Positions 58,478 through 64,000 of a stretch of DNA of 64,000 nt are shown piece by piece. Under the pieces are notes generated by a model. It did no database searches, was not told the DNA's origin, and saw only the letters and a list, made by a program, of their open reading frames with translations. Source of the DNA: Chitiniphilus purpureus (GTDB taxonomy: Bacteria; Pseudomonadota; Gammaproteobacteria; Burkholderiales; Chitinibacteraceae); the NCBI RefSeq assembly GCF_025642115.1, contig NZ_CP106753.1, forward strand, positions 829,501 through 893,500, in the 5' to 3' direction. A program made the translations under genes and the position numbers. The first letter of the stretch is position 1, and each line of letters starts with the position of its first letter.

Positions 58478-58554
58478 TGGCAGGGGAGGAAGGATTCGAA
58501 CCCTCGAATGTCGGAATCAAAATCCGATGCCTTAACCAACTTGGCGACTCCCCT
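58478..58554 (-). tRNA. tRNA-Gln (anticodon TTG), CCA encoded
   Basis: The acceptor stem AGGGGAG/CTCCCCT, D arm, anticodon arm TCGGA-TTTTGAT-TCCGA with TTG at plus positions 58518-58520, T arm GAGGG-TTCGAAT-CCTTC and a genome-encoded CCA (58478-58480) fold into a complete cloverleaf. It sits between ispE and prs on the same strand, an order common in betaproteobacteria. Confidence 0.97.
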
Positions 58555-58569
58555 AACGAACTTGGCTGA

Positions 58570-59424
58570 CTAGCTTGCAAATTCGTGCAACGGGTGCTGA
58601 TCGAGTGTGGCTGCTTTGAAGGCGGCCATCCCGTCAGGAAGCCGAGATAGTACACAGTCGATTTCGGTTTGTGAAGCGGAAAATGAAAATAGGCAGGCGC
58701 CGGAGCCGGTCATGCGGGCAGGCGCAATCCGGGCCAGCGCATCGCGCGCAGCCGCCACCTGCGGGAACAGCGCGCAGGCCACAGGCTCCAGGTCGTTGCG
58801 CGTGGTGGCGTAGTCGATCGCTGTTGGCCGTATCGGTGGCGTGGCACGTTGCAGTTGCGGGGCTGCGAAGATGGCCGGTGTCGGCACATGCACCGGCGGA
58901 TGGACGATCGCGAACCAGCCGGACTGGGTATCCACCGGGGTCATCCGCTCGCCGATGCCTTCGACGAAGGCATTCCTGCCGAAGATGAAGAACGGCACAT
59001 CCGCGCCCAGCGCCAGGCCCAGCTTCATCAATCGCCCGCGCGGCAGCGCCAGCCCCCATAACCGGTTGAGCGCCAGCAGCACAGTGGCGGCATCGGAGCT
59101 GCCGCCGCCCAGCCCGCCGCCCATGGGCACGCGCTTGTCCAGCGCGAGATCGACGCCCAGCGTGCAGCCGGTCTCCCGCTGCAGCAGCCGGGCTGCGCGC
59201 ACCGTAAGGTCCGCTTCGGCGGCCACGCCGGGCAAGGGATTGTGGTGCACCACGGCACCGTCGGCGCGTACCCGCATATGCACGGTGTCGGCCAGATCGA
59301 TGAGCTGGAACACCGATTGCAGCAGGTGATAGCCGTCCGTGCGGCGACCGACGATATGCAGGAACAGATTGAGCTTGGCCGGCGCCGCGAACGCGTGCCA
59401 GTCGGGCGAAGGGAATGGTGTCAT
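58570..59424 (-). CDS. ispE: 4-diphosphocytidyl-2-C-methyl-D-erythritol kinase
   Basis: A 284-residue GHMP kinase that phosphorylates CDP-methylerythritol in the MEP route to isoprenoids. Landmarks are AKLNLFLHIVGRRTDGYH near the N terminus, the ATP-binding glycine loop PMGGGLGGGSSDAA, and a C-terminal MTGSGACLF loop. The ATG at 59424 overlaps the lolB stop as ATGA and is preferred over the in-frame GTG at 59430. It forms an operon with lolB and the TPR gene upstream, with tRNA-Gln directly after it. Confidence 0.95.
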   Translation of the reverse strand: MTPFPSPDWHAFAAPAKLNLFLHIVGRRTDGYHLLQSVFQLIDLADTVHMRVRADGAVVHHNPLPGVAAEADLTVRAARLLQRETGCTLGVDLALDKRVPMGGGLGGGSSDAATVLLALNRLWGLALPRGRLMKLGLALGADVPFFIFGRNAFVEGIGERMTPVDTQSGWFAIVHPPVHVPTPAIFAAPQLQRATPPIRPTAIDYATTRNDLEPVACALFPQVAAARDALARIAPARMTGSGACLFSFSASQTEIDCVLSRLPDGMAAFKAATLDQHPLHEFAS

Positions 59425-59981
59425 GGCCACGCGGTGACGGCGATGCGTACTTCGAAATCGTCCCGTTTGAGGACCAGCCGGCGCGGGTAGGGCGCCGCAT
59501 CGTACAGCGAGACCTGCCAGCCCGCCTGTTCAAGCCGCCGGCTGCCCGGTGTTTCGCCCGGCAGCTCCGTCGCCGCGGGTTGCGGGGCCGATGCGCCCTC
59601 GATCCACCAGCGCAGCTGCGCCACTGGCAGCGTCAGTCCGGTCAGCTCCGCCAGCAGTGCGTCGGCGTCTGGCGCGCTGGCGCTGCGGCCATCGGCCAGC
59701 CGCAGCGTCGCCTCGGCCGGGGTCACCTGCAGCCGCGCCTGGGTGTCACCCAGAGGGCTGCCCAGTTCGACAGTGACCTGCTCGCCGCTGCGGCGCCAGC
59801 GGAAATGCACGTTCTCGTTGACTGAGCGCCCGGCCAGCTCGCCGCGTGCCGCAAGGCGCCCGTCGGCCGCGAAATCGACCCGGGCGGCAAGTGGGGAGGG
59901 TGCGGGCACCGTGGTGCAACCGGCCAGCAGCAAGGCCGCCAGCGCCGTGAGGCGCGGCTTGAGTCGCGTTGTGACCGTCAC
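59421..59981 (-). CDS. lolB: Outer membrane lipoprotein receptor LolB
   Basis: A 186-residue lipoprotein that accepts lipoproteins from LolA and inserts them in the outer membrane. The signal peptide ends in the lipobox LLAGC (Cys about residue 22), followed by the LolB barrel (DGRLAARGELAGRSVNENVHF...LGSPLGDTQARL...LRWWIEG). The gene starts with GTG overlapping the TPR stop as GTGA and ends overlapping ispE as ATGA, so the three genes are translationally coupled. Confidence 0.93.
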   Translation of the reverse strand: MTVTTRLKPRLTALAALLLAGCTTVPAPSPLAARVDFAADGRLAARGELAGRSVNENVHFRWRRSGEQVTVELGSPLGDTQARLQVTPAEATLRLADGRSASAPDADALLAELTGLTLPVAQLRWWIEGASAPQPAATELPGETPGSRRLEQAGWQVSLYDAAPYPRRLVLKRDDFEVRIAVTAWP

Positions 59982-61759
59982 GGATGCAGACCCAGGCGCT
60001 TGCCGGTGTCAAGCAGGACCTCATTGCTCGCATCGCGGGCCAATGCCTTTTGCAGCACCTCACGCGCCTGCTGCCGGCGTCCCATTTGCCAGAGCACCTC
60101 GGCCCAGTGTGCGGCGATCTCCGGGTCGGGCAGTTGCGCGTGCACCTTGGACAGCAGCTGTTCCGCCTCTTCGAGCCGCCCCTGCTTGAAGCGCAGCCAT
60201 GCGAGGCTGTCGAGGATGACCGGGTTCTCCGGCTCCAGCGCGATCGCCTGCTCAATATAGCGTGCGGCTTCGTCGACCCGGTCGGTACGGTTGACGAGGG
60301 TGTAGCCCAGCGCGTTGAGCCCCATGGCGTTTTCCGGCTTGAGCGCGAGATAGCGGCGCAGGTCCGCCTCGGATTCGGCGTAGTTGCCGTTCAGGTCGGA
60401 GATCAGCGAGCGGTCGTACAGCAGATCGGGGTGCTCCGGAAACCGCTTGAGCGCTTCGGTGAGCACGGTGTACGCACGTGGAAGGTTGCCGGCCTCGCGC
60501 CACAGCTGGGCCTCCAGTTGCGCCTTTTCCACCTGCGCCTCACGCGTCTGTGCCGGCATCCTGCCGACCACCGCGCGCGCCTCGTCCAGCTGGCCGAGTT
60601 TCACGTACACACTGGCGAGGCGCCGCTGCGCTGCGGACTGCAGCTCGCCGTCGGTCTGCGCGTACCAGCGCGCGGCTTCTTCGTAATGCCGCAATTCCTC
60701 GGCAACCTGCCCCAGATAGAAACGCAGATTGGCAGTGTGGTTGGGCGCGCGCGCCACGGCGGAGGCAAGGCGGCTGTTGGCTTTTTCATATTCACGCAGT
60801 TCGATCGCCACAAGCCCGGATCCCACCAGGGCCTCCAGATCCGCCGGCTGCAACGCAAGCGCCGTCTCGTAGCTGAGGCTGGCGTCGCGGTAACGCTTGG
60901 CTTCGGCATAGAGCCGCCCCAGTGCATTGTGGATCGCCACGGACTTGGGGGCTTGCCGGGCCGCCTGCTCAAGCTGCGCGATCCGTTGCGGCAGCGGTGC
61001 GTCGTTCAGGAGCTGCGCGCGGTAGAGCAGGCTCGTTTCCCAGCCTGGGCGCAGTGCTTCGGCCTGGTTGAGCTCGCGCTGCGCCTCGGCCTGCTGGCCG
61101 GCGTTGGCATGGGCCACTGCCAGCGCGAAATGCGCCTCGGGCAGCTGCGGGTGCGCGGCGGCGAGTTCCTGGGTGAGCTTGAGCGCAGCGGCGCGGTCGG
61201 TCTGCTTGTCCCACAGGCGGTGCATCTGAGCCAGGAATGGCGCCGTCTCCTGCGGTCGTGCCTTGAACAGCGCCTCGATATGGGGTTTGGCCTCGGAGAG
61301 CCGGTTGGCGCGGATCAAGAGGCTGAGCATCACCTGGCGCGCGTCGACCGAGCCGGGATCGGCGCTCACCCAGCTTTGGGCCGCTTCGATCGCCTGGTTG
61401 AGCTGCCCTGCGGCGATCGCCACTTCGGTGGCCCGCTTGGCCACGCGTGGGTCGGCACTGTGCTGCCTCAGTTCGGTCCAGGCTTGCGAGGCGAGCGCCA
61501 TCTCGCCGCGCTGCAATGCGATATCGCCGACCAGGAAACGCAGCAGCAGGTCGACGGTGAGCGCCTGCTTCGGGTAGTCCGGTTCCGGAGCCTCGATGAC
61601 ACTTGCCACAGCGGCGGCGGGTTCGCTTGCCGCTGCAGCCGGTTCACTGGCCGCCGTGGGTGCTGCCGCCGGCCGGGCCGGCGTGGCACAGCCGCCGACC
61701 GCGGCGGCCAGCGCCGCGCTCAACAATGCAGACAAGCACGCGCGAGGGGAGAGGGACAT
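59978..61759 (-). CDS. Tetratricopeptide-repeat lipoprotein
   Basis: A 593-residue exported lipoprotein. The signal peptide MSLSPRACLSALLSAALAA is followed by the lipobox VGGC, an Ala/Pro-rich spacer (TAASEPAAAASEPAA) and about ten TPR-type helical repeats (such as HFALAVAHANAGQQAEAQREL and ALGRLYAEAKRYRDAS). TPR lipoproteins at this place, upstream of lolB and ispE, are common in betaproteobacteria and presumably scaffold an outer-membrane process; the exact job is unknown. The frame is open to 61933, but the ATG at 61759 gives a proper lipoprotein signal and follows a GGA site. A perfect 16-bp palindrome sits 23 bases upstream of the start. Confidence 0.9.
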   Translation of the reverse strand: MSLSPRACLSALLSAALAAAVGGCATPARPAAAPTAASEPAAAASEPAAAVASVIEAPEPDYPKQALTVDLLLRFLVGDIALQRGEMALASQAWTELRQHSADPRVAKRATEVAIAAGQLNQAIEAAQSWVSADPGSVDARQVMLSLLIRANRLSEAKPHIEALFKARPQETAPFLAQMHRLWDKQTDRAAALKLTQELAAAHPQLPEAHFALAVAHANAGQQAEAQRELNQAEALRPGWETSLLYRAQLLNDAPLPQRIAQLEQAARQAPKSVAIHNALGRLYAEAKRYRDASLSYETALALQPADLEALVGSGLVAIELREYEKANSRLASAVARAPNHTANLRFYLGQVAEELRHYEEAARWYAQTDGELQSAAQRRLASVYVKLGQLDEARAVVGRMPAQTREAQVEKAQLEAQLWREAGNLPRAYTVLTEALKRFPEHPDLLYDRSLISDLNGNYAESEADLRRYLALKPENAMGLNALGYTLVNRTDRVDEAARYIEQAIALEPENPVILDSLAWLRFKQGRLEEAEQLLSKVHAQLPDPEIAAHWAEVLWQMGRRQQAREVLQKALARDASNEVLLDTGKRLGLHP

Positions 61760-61781
61760 GGCACAATCCGCAGGTTGCGAG

Positions 61782-61816
61782 CGCCCGGCCAAGGCATCGG
61801 ATGCCTTGGCCGGGCG
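61782..61816. repeat. Perfect 16-bp inverted repeat between TPR gene and mutM
   Basis: CGCCCGGCCAAGGCAT-CGG-ATGCCTTGGCCGGGCG lies in the 128-base gap between the divergent TPR lipoprotein gene and mutM. Neither strand has a T run after it, so it is not a standard terminator. It may be an operator, or a stable hairpin in the leader of the TPR gene. Confidence 0.85.
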
Positions 61817-61887
61817 AGTGTGAATGGACAGGGCCATCTTAAGGGAATTCCCGCCCGCCCGTCCAAAACGCGGGAATGGACCTCGAA

Positions 61888-62703
61888 ATGCCCGAACTGC
61901 CCGAAGTCGAAACCACCCGCCGCGGTATTGCACCGCATATCGAGGGCAGCCGTGTGCTCGACGTGATCGTGCGCGAGCGCCGGCTGCGTTGGCCGGTGCC
62001 CGAGGCGTTGCCCGGGTTGCTGGCGGGGCGCCCCATCATCGGACTGAGCCGGCGCGCCAAATATCTGCTGTTCCATTTCGAGCACGGTACGCTGATCGTG
62101 CATCTGGGCATGAGCGGCACGCTGCGGGTGCTGACCGAGGCGTTCCCGGCCGAGAAGCACGACCATATCGACCTGGTGCTCGATAACGGCCGCCGGCTGC
62201 GCTACCGCGACCCGCGCCGTTTCGGCGCGATGCTCTGGCATACCGGCGCACCTGCGGCGCATCCGCTGCTGCGCGCGCTCGGCCCCGAGCCGCTGTCGCC
62301 CGCCTTCGACGCCGACCATCTCATTGGCGCGTTCGCCCGTCGGCACGCACCCATCAAGCAGGTGGTGATGGATAACCACGTGGTCGTCGGAGTCGGTAAT
62401 ATCTATGCATCCGAATCGCTGTTCCGTGCGCGCATCGACCCGCGCCGGCCAGCCGATACGCTGAACCGGGCCGAGATCGGGCGCTTGGTGGAGGCGATCC
62501 GCGAGACGCTGACCGCGGCCATCTCGGCGGGGGGCACCACCTTGCGCGATTTCGTCGACAGCGACGGGCGCTCGGGCTATTTTCTGCTGCAGTGTTATGC
62601 CTATGGCCGGGCTGGGGAGCCTTGCCGGGTATGCGGCACGTCGATCGCCCAGTTGCGCCAGGGCCAGCGTGCGACTTTCCACTGCCCGGACTGCCAGCAT
62701 TGA
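61888..62703 (+). CDS. mutM: Formamidopyrimidine-DNA glycosylase
   Basis: A 271-residue bifunctional base-excision repair enzyme that removes 8-oxoguanine and nicks the abasic site. MPELPEVETTRRG gives the catalytic Pro2 and Glu3, and the conserved Lys lies in RRAKYLLF. LGMSG, DPRRFG and GNIYASE follow, and the C-terminal zinc finger has two Cys pairs (CRVC and CPDC). The frame begins four codons earlier, but the ATG at 61888 is required because Pro2 is the nucleophile. It is transcribed divergently from the TPR gene. Confidence 0.97.
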   Translation: MPELPEVETTRRGIAPHIEGSRVLDVIVRERRLRWPVPEALPGLLAGRPIIGLSRRAKYLLFHFEHGTLIVHLGMSGTLRVLTEAFPAEKHDHIDLVLDNGRRLRYRDPRRFGAMLWHTGAPAAHPLLRALGPEPLSPAFDADHLIGAFARRHAPIKQVVMDNHVVVGVGNIYASESLFRARIDPRRPADTLNRAEIGRLVEAIRETLTAAISAGGTTLRDFVDSDGRSGYFLLQCYAYGRAGEPCRVCGTSIAQLRQGQRATFHCPDCQH

Positions 62704-62774
62704 CAGGCAGCCGGTGACGGCGACATAACGACAAGATGGGCACGCGGCGCGCGCCCGCACTCAGGGAGCTGGCA

Positions 62775-64000
62775 ATGATGGACTATCTGCATCTTGACGC
62801 GTTGGCCGTCAACGATCCCTTGGGCAGCGACCGGCTCGCCGGGGACTTCCAGGCCTACAGCGCCTGGCGCGGCCAGCTTTCGCAAAGCGTGTCGCAATTG
62901 GGGCGCTGGCTCTCCGAGCAGGACCTGGGTGATGCGCAGACGCAGCTGCGGGTGCAGACCCTGCTGGACAAGCTCAAGGACGACAAGCTCAACATCGCTT
63001 TCGTCGCCGAGTTCTCGCGCGGCAAATCCGAACTGATCAATGCCATCTTCTTTGCCCATTATGGGCAGCGCGTGCTGCCGTCGTCGGCCGGCCGCACCAC
63101 GATGTGCCCGACCGAGCTGTTCTACGATCCGCAGCGCCCGCCATCGATCCAGCTGCTGCCGATCGAGACGCGCCGGCAGAACGTGACCACCAGCGAATAC
63201 CGCCGCTATCCCGAGGAGTGGCACACGCTGCCCCTGGAAATCAGCAATGCCGGCAGCCTGTTGGACGCATTCCGGCAGGTGGGCCGCACCAAGCGCGTGC
63301 CGGTGGCCGAGGCGCGCGACTACGGGCTCTTCAACGACGAGGACCCGGACCAGAAGATGACGGTCGCCGACGACCTGACCATCGAAATCCCGGCCTGGCG
63401 CCATGCGCTGATCAATTTCCCGCATCCGCTGCTCGAACAGGGCCTCGTGATCCTGGATACGCCGGGGCTGAATGCCATCGGTACCGAGCCGGAACTGACG
63501 TTGAACCTGCTGCCCAATGCCCACGCGGTGTTGTTCATCCTGGCCGCCGACACCGGCGTGACCAAGAGCGACATCGAAGTGTGGCGCAACCACGTGGGCC
63601 GTGTGCAGGGCGGCGCCCGCGGGCGCCTGGTGGTGCTCAACAAGATCGACGGCCTGTGGGACGACCTCAAGAGCGACGGCGAGATCCGTGCCGAGATCGA
63701 CCGCCAGGTCGAGACCACCGCGCATCTGCTGAGCGTGCCGCGCGCCCAGGTGTACCCGGTATCGGCGCAGAAGGCGCTGGTGGCCAAGGTGCATCAGGAT
63801 GCCGCGCTGCTGGAGCGCTCGCAGCTCAACCGGCTGGAGACGGCACTGTCGCAGGAGCTGCTGCCGGCCAAGCAGGACATCGTGCGCGACAGCACGGTGA
63901 CCGAGGTCGAGGACATCGTCGGCGCCACCCGCAGCATCCTTGCCACCCGCCGCGGCGGGCTGTCCGAGCAACTGGACGAGCTGACCAAGCTGCGCGGCAA
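62775..64000 (+). CDS. Dynamin-like GTPase, 3' end outside window
   Basis: The first 408 residues of a large GTPase. The P-loop appears in EFSRGKSELINA, followed by a GRTTMCPTE switch region, the G3 motif DTPGLN and G4 NKID. This order and the N-terminal helices resemble bacterial dynamin-family proteins, which remodel or tether membranes. The ATG at 62775 (MMDYLHLD) follows GGGAGC at a good distance; the adjacent ATG at 62778 is the alternative. It begins 71 bases after mutM on the same strand and may be cotranscribed with it. The end is not visible, so total length and the C-terminal assembly domain cannot be judged. Confidence 0.85.
   Translation, partial: MMDYLHLDALAVNDPLGSDRLAGDFQAYSAWRGQLSQSVSQLGRWLSEQDLGDAQTQLRVQTLLDKLKDDKLNIAFVAEFSRGKSELINAIFFAHYGQRVLPSSAGRTTMCPTELFYDPQRPPSIQLLPIETRRQNVTTSEYRRYPEEWHTLPLEISNAGSLLDAFRQVGRTKRVPVAEARDYGLFNDEDPDQKMTVADDLTIEIPAWRHALINFPHPLLEQGLVILDTPGLNAIGTEPELTLNLLPNAHAVLFILAADTGVTKSDIEVWRNHVGRVQGGARGRLVVLNKIDGLWDDLKSDGEIRAEIDRQVETTAHLLSVPRAQVYPVSAQKALVAKVHQDAALLERSQLNRLETALSQELLPAKQDIVRDSTVTEVEDIVGATRSILATRRGGLSEQLDELTKLRG

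Noticed and set aside
59984..61966. 660-codon plus-strand frame opposite the TPR lipoprotein gene
   Set aside because: The minus strand has a lipoprotein signal, TPR repeats and coupled starts with lolB; the plus frame has no motif.

Overview
The window comes from a very G+C-rich betaproteobacterium, most likely of the order Neisseriales. That placement is an inference from the housekeeping genes on the right: the order mutM / TPR lipoprotein / lolB / ispE / tRNA-Gln / prs / rplY, a System II cytochrome c maturation pair (ResB-CcsA) beside cytochrome c4, and ahcY behind an SAH riboswitch. No insertion sequence, integrase, CRISPR array or rRNA was found.

The left three quarters (1-47658) is one plus-strand biosynthetic locus. 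It begins, cut by the window edge, with an adenylate-forming acyl ligase, then a FabG-like reductase and a free-standing acyl carrier protein. Three giant polyketide synthase genes follow (2492-19258, 19255-34155 and 34225-47658; 5588, 4966 and 4477 residues). They contain ten ketosynthases (KS1-KS10) and no acyltransferase domain, which marks a trans-AT PKS. In gene order the modules are: M1 KS-DH-KR-ACP; M2 KS-DH0-three crotonase-like (ECH) domains-ACP-ACP; M3 KS-DH0-ACP-ACP followed by a DH-fold domain that lacks the catalytic Asp; M4 KS-DH | KR-ACP (split between proteins 1 and 2); M5 KS-DH0-three ECH-ACP-ACP; M6 KS-DH0-KR-MT-ACP; M7 KS | DH-KR-ACP (split between proteins 2 and 3); M8 KS-DH-KR-ACP; M9 KS-KR-ACP; M10 KS-DH, where the protein ends. 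DH0 means a dehydratase fold without its catalytic His. The six carrier proteins of M2, M3 and M5 carry the Trp six residues after the phosphopantetheine Ser that flags beta-branching, so up to three beta-branches are predicted. The trans-acting AT, HMG synthase, partner of M10 and thioesterase are not in the window; they should lie upstream or elsewhere.

The cluster ends abruptly at 47658. A convergent SYLF-domain gene follows, then ahcY-metF (one-carbon and SAH metabolism, with the riboswitch). A strong small-RNA candidate lies on the minus strand downstream of engB. Next come engB, cytochrome c4, resB-ccsA, a hypothetical gene behind an FNR/ANR-like box, rplY, prs, tRNA-Gln(TTG), ispE, lolB, a TPR lipoprotein, mutM and the start of a dynamin-like GTPase gene that runs off the right edge.

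All calls come from reading the sequence and its translations. No database search was run. PKS domain boundaries are approximate (about 50 bases); catalytic residue positions were counted directly.
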